From Acinetobacter tjernbergiae DSM 14971 = CIP 107465 (GTDB taxonomy: Bacteria > Pseudomonadota > Gammaproteobacteria > Pseudomonadales > Moraxellaceae), in contig NZ_KB894370.1 of NCBI RefSeq assembly GCF_000374425.1, positions 28,398-92,397 of the forward strand: a stretch of 64,000 nt of DNA, read 5' to 3'. Position 1 is the first letter of the stretch. Each line of letters opens with the position of its first letter. The notes beneath the pieces were generated by a model. The model saw nothing but the letters and a program-made list of their open reading frames with translations. It ran no database searches and had not been told where the DNA came from. This document shows, piece by piece, positions 35,278 to 45,805 of this stretch. Position numbers and translations under genes: made by a program.

Positions 35278-36443
35278 GCTTAACCCTGAAGAAAAAGAAA
35301 GCGTCATAGGTGCTCCTGCTTACTGGAGTGGGGTTTTTGCCATGACCCTATGTGTTTTTGCATTGATTGCTTCAGAATTTATGCCAGTGAGTTGACTGAC
35401 ACCGATTGCAACAGATCTTCATATTACTGAAGGTTTGGCTGGGCAGGGAATTGCAATTTCAGGTGCTTTTGCTGTGATTACAAGTTTGACGATTTTTCGC
35501 TTATCAGGTGACATGAATCGTAAAACACTTTTGTTGGTTTTAACGGCTATTATGGCAATTTCAGGTGCGATCGTTGCGCTGGCACAAAATTATACAGTTT
35601 ATATGCTAGGTCGGGCGTTGATTGGTTTAGTCATTGGTGGTTTTTGGTCGATGTCAGCCGCAATCGCAATGCGATTAGTGCCAAGCTCACAAGTTCCTAA
35701 AGCATTAGCAATTTTTAACAGCGGTAATGCTTTGGCAATGGTAATTGCTGCTCCTTTAGGAAGTTATCTGGGCTCAATCATTGGCTGGCGTGGTGCATTT
35801 TTATGCTTAGTTCCTGTGGCTGTACTTGCCTTTATTTGGCAATGGTTGAGTTTACCTTCAATACCAGCTACTTCTCGTCAAACAGAAAAGCAATCATCCA
35901 TTTTTGGTTTATTGCGTAATCCAGTCGTTATGATGGGTATGTTAGCGATCAGTTTATTTTTCATGGGACAGTTTTCTCTTTATACCTATGTTCGACCATT
36001 TTTAGAAACCATAACCCGAGTTGATATTTCTACCCTGTCACTTATTTTACTGGGGATTGGGGTTATGGGATTTATTGGTACTGCCGTAATTAATACGTTC
36101 TTGAAACGTCATTTTTATGCAACTTTGATCGTCATTCCTATCATGATGGCTGTTATCGCATTGTCGCTGGTATTTTTTGGAACTTGGACGATTGTCGTTG
36201 CAGTGTTGCTTTGTATATGGGGGTTCTTAGCAACGGCAGCACCTGTAGGATGGTGGGGATGGTTAGCACGTACCTTACCCAATGATGCAGAAGCGGGTGG
36301 CGGTGATTCAACTTGCAATTGCTTTAGGTTCAACACTGGGTGGAATTTTATTTGACCATAGTGGTTATCAGATAACTTTTGTAGCCAGTGCACTTATTTT
36401 GGTTATTTCTTCTATTTTGATATCTCGTTTGACGACAAAGTAA
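35278..36443 (+). pseudogene. MFS transporter, broken by a stop codon and a frameshift
   Basis: Translation from ATG 35278 gives MLNPEEKESVIGAPAYWSG and a first membrane helix ending EFMPVS, then TGA at 35394-35396 where relatives have a Leu codon (one base change from TTG). The frame continues with LTPIATDLHITEG and helices of a 12-segment sugar/drug-efflux MFS protein to AEAGGG near 36303, where a small deletion shifts the frame; the other frame carries the last helices (VIQLAIALGSTLGGILFDHSGY) to TAA 36443. Two independent lesions mean the gene is no longer functional. Confidence 0.85.
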
Positions 36444-36777
36444 TCCAATTGCGTCGAATATTCATAAACGAATATGAATAAAGAAATAAGCATTGTCACG
36501 AGCAGAATGTTGGATTAGAGCTTATATATTTCTTTTAATAATGAACGTGGTGAGGGAATATGCCATGTTCAAATCTCTTATAGTTTTTAAGAATCATAGA
36601 TTTTTTATTTTTAACTTCAATTATTTGTGCGAAGCATAACAGATTATAGAAATACGAAAATGTATGAGCAAGGAGCTAAAATGGGATAAAGTCATGAATA
36701 GGATTAATAAATCATACGTTTCTAAGTGGTATTATTTCAATATTAACGCTTAAATTACTGAATCATAGAGGATCTAT
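36444..36777. other. 334-nt gap before a LysR gene
   Basis: No gene seen. It contains an imperfect inverted repeat around TATTCAT (36459-36465) and ATGAATA (36474-36480). The LysR promoter should lie here, with AGAGGA before the ATG at 36778. Confidence 0.4.
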
Positions 36778-37671
36778 ATGATTACAAAAGAGAACTATAA
36801 TGATCTATATGCCTTTCTGATGGTGACTCGTGAAGGTAGTTTTACTAAAGCAGCAGGTAAGCTAGGTGTTTCCCAGTCTGCTTTGAGCCATACCATTCGT
36901 GGACTGGAGGAGCGTTTAGGGATGTTGTTGCTCACTCGGACTACACGTAGCGTTTCTCCAACAGAGGCTGGTGACAAGCTAAGACAGACGATTGGAGCGA
37001 GTTTTGATCATATAGATAATGAATTATCATTACTGTCGAAACTAAGAGATACACCAGCGGGAAATGTAAGAATAAATGCAAGTCATCATGCTATCCGTTA
37101 TGTGCTATTACCGAAATTAAAGCAATTAACGCAGCTTTATCCAGATATCAATATTGAGCTAACTGCAAATAATGGCATGGTTGATATTGTAGCGGAACGT
37201 TTTGATGCAGGTGTCCGTTTTGGTAGTCGTGTAGCGGAAGGAATGATTGCTGTTCGGATTAGTTCAGATGTCAGAATTGTTGTTGTGGCATCGCCTGAAT
37301 ACCTTGCGCTAAAGGGCATCCCAGAAAAACCTCAAGATTTGATTCAACATAACTGTATTGGCTATCGATTGTCTACTCAAGGTGGATTATATCAATGGGA
37401 ATTCTTGGTTGAAGGCATTGAAACTAAAATTAAAGTTTCTGGGCAATGGGTCTTTAATGATTCTGAGCTTATTGCTGATGCAGTATTAGCTGGAGAAGGC
37501 ATTGCTTACATTCCTGAAGAGCTTATTCAGGACAATTTATTACAAGGGCAATTAATAAAAGTATTGGATGAGTATGCAATAGCATACCCAGGATTTCATT
37601 TGTATTATCCTCATCGTAGACAGCAGTCACCAGCTTTGAAACTTGTTATTGACACATTAAGAATAAATTAA
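36778..37671 (+). CDS. LysR family transcriptional regulator
   Basis: 297 residues: N-terminal winged helix (FTKAAGKLGVSQSALSHTIRGLEERLGM, residues 19-46) and a periplasmic-binding-like effector domain from about 90. Typical LysR length. It lies downstream of the broken MFS gene and may be its former regulator. The nearest intact gene is the convergent LysR at 37914. Confidence 0.9.
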   Translation: MITKENYNDLYAFLMVTREGSFTKAAGKLGVSQSALSHTIRGLEERLGMLLLTRTTRSVSPTEAGDKLRQTIGASFDHIDNELSLLSKLRDTPAGNVRINASHHAIRYVLLPKLKQLTQLYPDINIELTANNGMVDIVAERFDAGVRFGSRVAEGMIAVRISSDVRIVVVASPEYLALKGIPEKPQDLIQHNCIGYRLSTQGGLYQWEFLVEGIETKIKVSGQWVFNDSELIADAVLAGEGIAYIPEELIQDNLLQGQLIKVLDEYAIAYPGFHLYYPHRRQQSPALKLVIDTLRIN

Positions 37672-37738
37672 ATCATTGTTTGTGGCACATTAAGCTTATG
37701 GGAGTTCTGGCTATTTCTTTACGAAATGAGACCTTGAG

Positions 37739-37862
37739 GAAAACTTATTTAACTGAAGCAAATATAAAAGTGCATTTTAGAGGTATAAAGTTATAAAAAC
37801 TAAAAGCCAAGTTCATGAACTAAAAGATTCATCATTATTCAAAGCATAATTTTGGATCGTAA
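37739..37862. repeat. Intergenic repeat block B
   Basis: 37739-37776 shares 36 of 38 bases with 45261-45298, and 37777-37862 shares about 81 of 87 with 30501-30587, including the palindrome GTTCATGAAC (37811-37820). It lies between two convergent LysR genes. Confidence 0.8.
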
Positions 37863-37913
37863 ACTTTAAACTTAAATAAATATAAACATTTGTTTTATTT
37901 TAAAAAAATTTTA

Positions 37914-38816
37914 TTAATTACTTAAACGTAAAGCATCTACCAATAGCCTAAACAATGGTGAAGATTCACGACGACTTGGGTAATACATATAGTAGCCTGA
38001 ATAACTTATGTCCCAGTCCTCTAGTATCCTGACCAAATTTCCTTTTTGTATTTCTGTTTCAACCATCATCTTGGGTAGCCATACTACGCCAAGTCCATCT
38101 AGTCCTGCCTTAAGTTGTAATCTCGCATGGCTGACGACCATGGAACATTCCGGAGATATAGTTTGAACTTCTGGATTCAGTTTTGAGTTTTTAAACTCCC
38201 ATGATTGAATGCGTTCATGGCTAGGTAAGCGAAGTCCAATACATCGATGCTGATGTAAGTCATCAGGAGTTTGTGGTGTCCCATAAATCTCTAAATAATG
38301 AGGTGAGGCGACAGTCATCATTTCTAGTTCATCACTAATTTTAACCGAAATCATGTCTTTATGGACATTTTCACCTAATCGAATACCAATGTCATAGCGA
38401 TCTTTAACAATATCTGCAAAGGCATAATCCATAGTCAGTTCAAGATGAATATTGGGATGATCATGCGAAAATTTGGATAACTTATCCCACAATAAAAAGT
38501 TAAGGCTGATTTCAGTTCCATTGATTCTTAATCGCCCACGAGGAGAATCTCTAAATTCGTTGAGGTTATAGAGTTTTTGTTCAATACCAGTAATGAGTGG
38601 CGCTATATCATTAAGTAGCTGCTCACCCTCTTGAGTGGTAGAAACACTTCGAGTCGTTCGATTGAGTAATTTAACCCCAAGACGTTGTTCCAGCATTTTG
38701 AGGGTATAACTCAGAGCTGATTGTGAAACACCCAACTGTCCTGCGGCCTTGGTAAAACTGCCAGTTTGGGCGACTACGATAAACGCTTTTAAGTCATCTA
38801 AGTTCTCAGACATCAC
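37914..38816 (-). CDS. LysR family transcriptional regulator
   Basis: 300 residues with the winged helix FTKAAGQLGVSQSALSYTLKMLEQRLGV and a standard effector domain. It is similar to the LysR at 36778 and divergent from the aldo/keto reductase gene at 38969, so by the usual LysR arrangement it likely controls the 38969-45173 operon. Two adjacent ATGs at the start (38816, 38813). Confidence 0.9.
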   Translation of the reverse strand: MMSENLDDLKAFIVVAQTGSFTKAAGQLGVSQSALSYTLKMLEQRLGVKLLNRTTRSVSTTQEGEQLLNDIAPLITGIEQKLYNLNEFRDSPRGRLRINGTEISLNFLLWDKLSKFSHDHPNIHLELTMDYAFADIVKDRYDIGIRLGENVHKDMISVKISDELEMMTVASPHYLEIYGTPQTPDDLHQHRCIGLRLPSHERIQSWEFKNSKLNPEVQTISPECSMVVSHARLQLKAGLDGLGVVWLPKMMVETEIQKGNLVRILEDWDISYSGYYMYYPSRRESSPLFRLLVDALRLSN

Positions 38817-38829
38817 TTACCTCAAAATA

Positions 38830-38847
38830 CGATTATTTTGTTAATCG
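38830..38847. promoter_or_regulatory. Candidate LysR box
   Basis: CGATTA-TTTTGT-TAATCG, perfect 6-bp arms, between the LysR start (38816) and the aldo/keto reductase start (38969). Position and symmetry fit a LysR binding site, but it lies close to the regulator start. Confidence 0.45.
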
Positions 38848-38959
38848 GATGTAATTAATCAAAAATCAATATAAATGTAATCGAAATTATCAGACTAATA
38901 CATAGTTAATTGTCGGGGTATAGTTATTTTTTAACCGATGTTCTGCATGTACGTGGTGA

Positions 38960-39820
<861 letters not shown>

Positions 39821-39841
39821 ACTTAAAATTCAGGAGCGATA

Positions 39842-40891
39842 ATGAAAATTTTACAAACTGTTTTAATGTCGGCAGCTATTACTACTTCAGGTGCGGGCTT
39901 TGCCGCAGATAAAAAATCGAATCCTTTTGGACTGGTCTATGGCGGTGCGATTACTGAAAATGTTAAAGGTCAGGTCAATATTCATCCAGTGACTTATAAA
40001 CTGAATGGACTGGATATCGTTGCCAATGTCTATACACCTGCCAATTATGACCCAAGTAAAAAATATCCTGCGGTTGTGGTGGCGCATCCAAATGGCGGTG
40101 TTAAGGAACAGGTTGCAGGCTTATATACCCAACGTCTGGCTGAACAGGGATATATCACCATTACTGCTGATGCTGCCTATCAGGGTGGTAGTAGTGGTCA
40201 GCCTCGCAGTGTTGATAAACCTGCAAACCGTATTGAAGATGTGCATGGCATGGCGGACTTTATTACCCAATATGCTGGAGTAGATAATAACCGTTTAGGC
40301 TTACTTGGCATTTGTGGCGGTGGTGGCTACTCATTGGCAGCGGCAGAAACAGACAAACGTTTTAAAGTGGTAGCTACGCTCAGTATGTTCAATTCTGGAC
40401 GAGTGCGTCGTAATGGTTTTGCCGATTCGCAACTGGATACTATTCAACAGCGTTTAAAACAAGCCACTGATGCTCGTGCTCAGGAAGTTTCAGGCGGCAA
40501 AGTTCTTTATGCGGGTGATGCCGATATGACTGATGAGCAAATCGCTGCATTGCCATTTGAGATGTACCGTCAGGGGTATGAATACTATTGGCGCACCCAT
40601 GCCCATCCAAATTCAACCTTTAAATATACCATGAGTAGCTTACTTGACCTGATGCGCTGGGATGCGACAGATCAAATCGAATTGATCAATCAGCCATTAC
40701 TTATGATTGCAGGCAGTAAGGCAGACAGTCTTTACATGACCGAAGATGCCTTTGCCAAAGCCACAGGCACAAAAGACAAAACCTTATTCAAGATTCCAAA
40801 TGCCACCCATATTGAAACCTATTGGAAGCCTGAATATGTCAAACAGGCAATGCAGCAACTCACTGCATTTTATGGCAAGCATCTGAAATAA
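39842..40891 (+). CDS. Exported alpha/beta hydrolase, paralogue 3
   Basis: 349 residues, signal peptide ending at GAGFA before ADKKSN. Core VAHPNGGVKEQVAGLYTQRL and nucleophile elbow GICGGGG with Cys as in the two other paralogues (31605, 33853); C-terminal NATHIETYW with the His. 21 nt after the AKR gene; ribosome site AGGAG before ATG 39842. Substrate unknown; the operon suggests a small ester or lactone. Confidence 0.85.
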   Translation: MKILQTVLMSAAITTSGAGFAADKKSNPFGLVYGGAITENVKGQVNIHPVTYKLNGLDIVANVYTPANYDPSKKYPAVVVAHPNGGVKEQVAGLYTQRLAEQGYITITADAAYQGGSSGQPRSVDKPANRIEDVHGMADFITQYAGVDNNRLGLLGICGGGGYSLAAAETDKRFKVVATLSMFNSGRVRRNGFADSQLDTIQQRLKQATDARAQEVSGGKVLYAGDADMTDEQIAALPFEMYRQGYEYYWRTHAHPNSTFKYTMSSLLDLMRWDATDQIELINQPLLMIAGSKADSLYMTEDAFAKATGTKDKTLFKIPNATHIETYWKPEYVKQAMQQLTAFYGKHLK

Positions 40892-40978
40892 AGACTGCTG
40901 TTCGAAATGATTGGCAATGATTGAATGATTTTTCTTGAATCATTGCCTTATTTTTTGAATAGGGATAATGGGAATAAC

Positions 40979-42109
40979 ATGAAACATCAGGTTAATGCAT
41001 TATTGGTAATGAGTTCTCTATCAGGTCTGGTCTGGGCTGAGGATAAAATGGACCAGAAAATTACCAAAGCAGAGCAACACAGTATTCAGTCAGGACCTAC
41101 AAGTAATTTCTCTGGCAAGGCAAACTTTGCCCGTTACCCAGTGATGCCCTCGCAAGGTGATGTTGCACCTGCCATTGTCAATTTTGAAGTAGGTACGATC
41201 ACCAACTGGCATACCCATCCACACGGTCAATACCTGATTGTGACAGAGGGTGAGGGGCGTACTCAGGAATGGGGTAAACCCATCCAGACCATTCATAAGG
41301 GCGATACCATCTGGTGTCCACCGAATGTCAAACACTGGCACGGGGCAAGTGAGCATAGTGCTATGTCGCATATTTCCATTACCCCTGTGGCAAATGATGG
41401 CAAGAGCGTGTCATGGCTGGAAAAAGTGAATTTATCTACACAAGCAAAACCTTTAAAAACACCTGCAAAGACTGAAACAATACAACTCAGCACAAAACAA
41501 TTAAGCTTAATCCCAATTGCTGCATTTACTGCAACAGGTGATCTGAAAAAGCTAAAACCTGCTTTAATCAAGGGATTAGAAAATGGCTTAACGGTAAATG
41601 AAATCAAGCAAATGTTTGCCCATCAATATGCCTATGCGGGTTTTCCCCGAGCCTTAAATGGCACATTGACCTTTAAAAGTCTGCTTGAGGAACGCCAAAA
41701 ACAAGGCATCAAGGATATACAGGGCGCACTGCCAAGCACGTTACCACATGGTACTGACTACTATCAACTCGGTATAGAACAGTTGGCTGATCTTAACAAG
41801 ACCTCCATTGAGGAAAGTTCAAAACCACTGGTTGAAAACTTCTCACCCACAATGGATTACGCCTTAAAAGCCCATTTATTTGGCTATTTGTTTAGTCAGG
41901 AAAACTTGTCGCCTCTGGAACGTGAAATTGTAGTGGTGAGTACATTGTCTGCCATGGGTGATGTCAATGCCCAACTGCGTTCTCATTTAAGAATTACCCG
42001 AAATCTGGGGGTGGATACTACCCAGATGCAAAAAATCATCAGCACCTTACAGCAGGCTGTTGGACGTGATCTGGCAAATAATGCACAGGATGTTTTACAA
42101 CAGTTGTAA
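40979..42109 (+). CDS. Exported cupin / carboxymuconolactone decarboxylase fusion
   Basis: Signal peptide MKHQVNALLVMSSLSGLVWA. A cupin domain follows (WHTHPHGQYLIVTEGEG and PPNVKHWHGA carry the metal His and Glu). The C-terminal ~210 residues hold two carboxymuconolactone-decarboxylase-like repeats (LSPLEREIVVVSTLSAMGD in the second). I start at 40979 because GGGA lies 6 nt before it and the signal peptide begins there; the open frame runs 18 codons further. It stays close to the next gene (8 nt). The two fused folds occur as separate neighbours elsewhere. Reaction unknown. Confidence 0.83.
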   Translation: MKHQVNALLVMSSLSGLVWAEDKMDQKITKAEQHSIQSGPTSNFSGKANFARYPVMPSQGDVAPAIVNFEVGTITNWHTHPHGQYLIVTEGEGRTQEWGKPIQTIHKGDTIWCPPNVKHWHGASEHSAMSHISITPVANDGKSVSWLEKVNLSTQAKPLKTPAKTETIQLSTKQLSLIPIAAFTATGDLKKLKPALIKGLENGLTVNEIKQMFAHQYAYAGFPRALNGTLTFKSLLEERQKQGIKDIQGALPSTLPHGTDYYQLGIEQLADLNKTSIEESSKPLVENFSPTMDYALKAHLFGYLFSQENLSPLEREIVVVSTLSAMGDVNAQLRSHLRITRNLGVDTTQMQKIISTLQQAVGRDLANNAQDVLQQL

Positions 42110-42117
42110 TAGGAATA

Positions 42118-43227
42118 ATGACAATGAATAAGCGCCTCAACATAAGATTTACAAATACCTTACTTTCAGTAGGAGTTGCGCTGACCATTTCAGCCTGTTC
42201 TACAACTCCGCATCAATCCACTGCTTTAAGTATTGCCCAGCAAGGCAACTTTGCGGCAGGAGGGAAAGTCATTCAAAGTGCGGGACAGTTTGATGATAAA
42301 CAACTATTTAATCCGCAAGGTCAAACCCTGCATGGTGACCATGCTTCGGTGTTTTATCAAATCCCTGAACATGCCCGTCCTTATCCATTGGTATTCCTGC
42401 ATGGTGCGGGACAATCAGCGAAAACATGGGGAACCACACCTGATGGTCGTGAGGGATTCCAGACACTTTTCCTGCGCCAGCATTTCCCAGTGTATGTGGT
42501 CGACCAACCACGTCGGGGACAGGCGGGACAATCGACTGTGTCAGCGGAAGTGCCAGCCACCACCAATGATCAGGCATGGTTCAATATGTTTCGTTTAGGA
42601 CAGTATCCTAACTTATTTAAGGGAGTACAGTTTTCACAAGACTCAACCGCTTTAAACCAGTATTTCCGTCAAATGACACCGAATACAGGGGCCTATGATG
42701 AGCAGGTGATTAGTGATGCGATGGTTGAAGTACTTAAAAAATCAGGTGATGCGGTACTGATTACCCATTCACAGGGCGGAGGGCCAGGTTGGTGGACAGC
42801 AATAAAATCAAATCAGGTCAAAGGCATCGTTGCTTATGAACTTGGCAGTGGTTTTGTCTTTCCTGAAAATGAACTGCCTGAACCTATGCCAAGTGCAACA
42901 GGGACATTGTCACCAACCCCAGTCAAAATAGCAGAGTTTCAGAAGCTGACCAGAATGCCAATCATTATCTACTATGGCGATAATATTCCTACTGAGAAAA
43001 ATGGCTATGCAGGACAGCAAAATGCGGGACAGGACAATTGGCGTGTACGCCTGAAAATGGCACAGTTATGGGTGGATAAAATCAATCAGCATGGGGGAAA
43101 AGCCCAGTTGGTGCATTTGCCTGATATTGAGGTTTACGGTAATACCCATTTTCCATTTTCTGATTTAAACAATCAGCAGATCGCAGAACTACTTTCGCAA
43201 TGGTTGCATAAAAATAAACTGGATTAA
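42118..43227 (+). CDS. Lipoprotein alpha/beta hydrolase
   Basis: 369 residues. Lipoprotein signal with lipobox LTISAC (Cys near residue 27). Hydrolase core: LHGAGQSAKTW oxyanion region and nucleophile elbow THSQGGG with Ser, unlike the Cys-type paralogues nearby. ATG 42118 or 42124, AGGAATA upstream. Anchored in the envelope with the next gene product, also a lipoprotein. Confidence 0.83.
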   Translation: MTMNKRLNIRFTNTLLSVGVALTISACSTTPHQSTALSIAQQGNFAAGGKVIQSAGQFDDKQLFNPQGQTLHGDHASVFYQIPEHARPYPLVFLHGAGQSAKTWGTTPDGREGFQTLFLRQHFPVYVVDQPRRGQAGQSTVSAEVPATTNDQAWFNMFRLGQYPNLFKGVQFSQDSTALNQYFRQMTPNTGAYDEQVISDAMVEVLKKSGDAVLITHSQGGGPGWWTAIKSNQVKGIVAYELGSGFVFPENELPEPMPSATGTLSPTPVKIAEFQKLTRMPIIIYYGDNIPTEKNGYAGQQNAGQDNWRVRLKMAQLWVDKINQHGGKAQLVHLPDIEVYGNTHFPFSDLNNQQIAELLSQWLHKNKLD

Positions 43228-43239
43228 GGAGGATGGACG

Positions 43240-43917
43240 ATGCTTATCAGTATCCGTTTTATTCTATTGTTTATTTGTGCAATTGGCTTGATGGGATGTC
43301 CAAGCGCGGAAAATTCACAGACAGCGCAGAACATGGCTCCCTTACCAAATCCACCCGTTAATACAGACAATCCGAAAGCCCTGATTGTTTATCTGTCTCG
43401 GACTAGAAATACTGAAGCACTTGCGAAGATGGTACAGGAAAAAGTTGGTGGGGACTTGGTGGCTTTAGAGTTACAAACACCTTATCCTGAAAATTATCAA
43501 GCCATTGTTAGGCAAGTCGATCAGGAAAATCAGGATGGTTATTTACCGCCATTAAAAACCCAAATCGAAAATATTGGGCAATATGATGTCATTTTTGTTG
43601 GATTCCCAACATGGGATATGCAGTTACCGCCACCAATCAAAAGTTTCCTGAACCAATATCAAGCAGATTTAAACGGAAAAATGATTGTGCCTTTCAATAA
43701 TAATGCAGGCTATGGCACGGGACAAAGTCTTGCCCAGTTCAACCAGTACTGTCGTGGATGCCAAATTATGCAAAGTATTGAACGGGACGGAATTCTATTT
43801 GTGATGGAGGATGAGCGGGCGAACCAAGCCAAAAATGAAATCGCACAATGGTTGCAAGACTTGTCGGTAAATAATCCTGTTATTCAACAACTCCTGCAAA
43901 ACCATGCAACAAACTAA
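43240..43917 (+). CDS. Flavodoxin-family lipoprotein
   Basis: 225 residues. Lipobox LMGC (Cys near 20), a Pro/Asn-rich linker, then a flavodoxin fold: ALIVYLSRTRNTEALAKMV forms the FMN phosphate loop, VGFPTWDMQLPPPIKSFL the second FMN loop. An envelope-anchored flavoprotein is unusual; it could pass electrons to an exported enzyme of this operon. GGAGG 8 nt before ATG 43240. Confidence 0.82.
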   Translation: MLISIRFILLFICAIGLMGCPSAENSQTAQNMAPLPNPPVNTDNPKALIVYLSRTRNTEALAKMVQEKVGGDLVALELQTPYPENYQAIVRQVDQENQDGYLPPLKTQIENIGQYDVIFVGFPTWDMQLPPPIKSFLNQYQADLNGKMIVPFNNNAGYGTGQSLAQFNQYCRGCQIMQSIERDGILFVMEDERANQAKNEIAQWLQDLSVNNPVIQQLLQNHATN

Positions 43918-43931
43918 GTTATCTTTTAAAT

Positions 43932-45173
43932 ATGATCAATCGAGTCACTAAAATGCCTGTTTCTCCCACACACACTCAAAATCCTGATAAGGCATTGAAC
44001 ACTTCAAGCTGGTTTTTTATGGGGATTTTGGGTGCATTAATGGCATTCACTTCACTCTCAACCGATATTTATTTACCTGCAATGCCTCAAATGGCACAAG
44101 AGTTAAATGGAAATGTTGAGCTAACAGTCACAGGATTTTTGGCTGGGTTTGCATTGGCACAGTTGATTTGGGGCCCAATGAGCGATCGCATTGGACGGAA
44201 AATTCCTTTATTTATAGGCATGATTCTTTTTGTGATTGGTTCAATTGGTTGTGCGTTATCTCAATCGATTGAGCAAATTGTATTTTGGCGTGTGTTTCAG
44301 GCTCTAGGAGCATGTACTGGCCCTATGCTTGGACGTGCCATGATTCGTGATCTTTATGGTCGAACCCAAGCGGCACAAATGCTTTCAACACTGATGGTGA
44401 TTATGGCAATTGCACCAATTGCAGGACCACTCTTGGGAGGGCAGATCATTAAATTCAGTACATGGCATAGCATTTTCTGGTTGCTGGCAAGTATTGGCGG
44501 ACTAATGTTTTTAACACTGTTCTTTTTACCTGAAACACATCCAGTGGAGAAGCGTACTAAAGCATCAGTAATCAATACCTTTACTAATTACCATCAATTA
44601 TTGGGTAATTGGCAGTTTATGCGCTATACCTTGTGTGTCACTTTCTTTTACGTAGCTGCCTTTACTTTTATTGTGGGTTCACCCTTTGTTTATATTTCTT
44701 TCTATGGCGTGGATGCCCAACATTATGGTTGGCTGTTTGCATTGAATATTGTGGGAGTGATGGGACTAAGTTTTATTAATCGTAACTTGGTTAAACGGTT
44801 TAGCCTTGATCATCTACTCAAATGTACTACTGCAATTGCAACCATAGCATTAATCACACTCTGTATTTTATTTTACGAGCAGGTTGGTGGTATCTATAGC
44901 ATCATTGTAATGGTTTTTATCTTCTTTTCAATGAATGGCATGATTGCCGCTAATTCAACCGCTGCAGCATTGGATGGTGTACCGGGAATGGCAGGTTCAG
45001 CATCTGCCTTGATTGGTTCATTACAGTATGGTAGTGGCATTATTTCTTCGCTTTTACTCGCTTGGCTTTCAACTGGTACACCACAGACCATGATTGTGAT
45101 TATGACCATTTTTACAGTGTTGAGTGCCAGTATGATTTTTATCATACAACCTATGAAAGAAATTAAGTTTTGA
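43932..45173 (+). CDS. Bcr/CflA-type MFS drug efflux transporter
   Basis: 413 residues, 12 membrane helices. The DHA1 Bcr/CflA pattern is present: STDIYLPAMPQMA in helix 1, GPMSDRIGRK in loop 2-3, and VFQALGACTGPMLGRAMIRDLYG. No strong ribosome site before ATG 43932 or the in-frame ATG 43953. It closes the plus-strand operon from 38969, so it may export the compound handled by these enzymes. Confidence 0.87.
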   Translation: MINRVTKMPVSPTHTQNPDKALNTSSWFFMGILGALMAFTSLSTDIYLPAMPQMAQELNGNVELTVTGFLAGFALAQLIWGPMSDRIGRKIPLFIGMILFVIGSIGCALSQSIEQIVFWRVFQALGACTGPMLGRAMIRDLYGRTQAAQMLSTLMVIMAIAPIAGPLLGGQIIKFSTWHSIFWLLASIGGLMFLTLFFLPETHPVEKRTKASVINTFTNYHQLLGNWQFMRYTLCVTFFYVAAFTFIVGSPFVYISFYGVDAQHYGWLFALNIVGVMGLSFINRNLVKRFSLDHLLKCTTAIATIALITLCILFYEQVGGIYSIIVMVFIFFSMNGMIAANSTAAALDGVPGMAGSASALIGSLQYGSGIISSLLLAWLSTGTPQTMIVIMTIFTVLSASMIFIIQPMKEIKF

Positions 45174-45805
45174 AATAAGTCATAGGGATAGGGAGAAGAA
45201 ACACTCCCTTATATTTTTTTGGGAAGGATAAGAATTTTGTTTAAGGAATGAGACATCTACGAAAACTTATTTAACTGAAGTAAACATAAAAGTGCATTAC
45301 TAATTTGACAGATAATAAAACCTAATTTAATCTATATCAATAATAATGAACAAAATGACAGGTGTTATTTATTTAACTTATGTTCACCTAAAGTCTAGTT
45401 CATAATTAAATTTATTTTAATAAACAAAAAGTTTAATTACTTAGAACAATAAATTGATAGCTAATAAAATATTTTGTTCATGAACCTAGCTTTGAATACA
45501 TATTTTCCTACTAAAAAGATCTTAAGAATAGACTAAATTTGTTTAGGAGATTGATGGCAGTCCAGTTTCAGAAAAACTCAGCATGTTGGTTGTAAATAGT
45601 AATGCACTTCAATATCAAGAGGATGAATTGTTAAATGAAAAAATTAATGGGAAGTATAGCCAGATAGCATCATAAAAATCATCTTTTATTTGATATAAAC
45701 TTTAAAACCTGCTTTATACGCATGTTTTTGGTCTTGGTTTTATATAAATAGAACTTCATTTGGTATCCCATTTTCAATGGCGCGAATGAAAACTATGTAA
45801 TCATT
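45174..45805. other. 632-nt gap with repeat block C and a gene fragment
   Basis: Repeat parts: 45261-45298 (as 37739-37776), 45369-45405 (as 30429-30465), palindrome GTTCATGAAC at 45476-45485, and 45494-45564 (as 30034-30078 with 25 extra bases). From 45547 to 45675 a plus-strand frame of 42 codons stays open (EIDGSPVSEKLSMLVVNSNA at its start) without a start codon at its head. It may be a gene remnant; I do not recognise it. No intact gene is seen. The left end of the defence island should lie in or near this gap. Confidence 0.6.
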
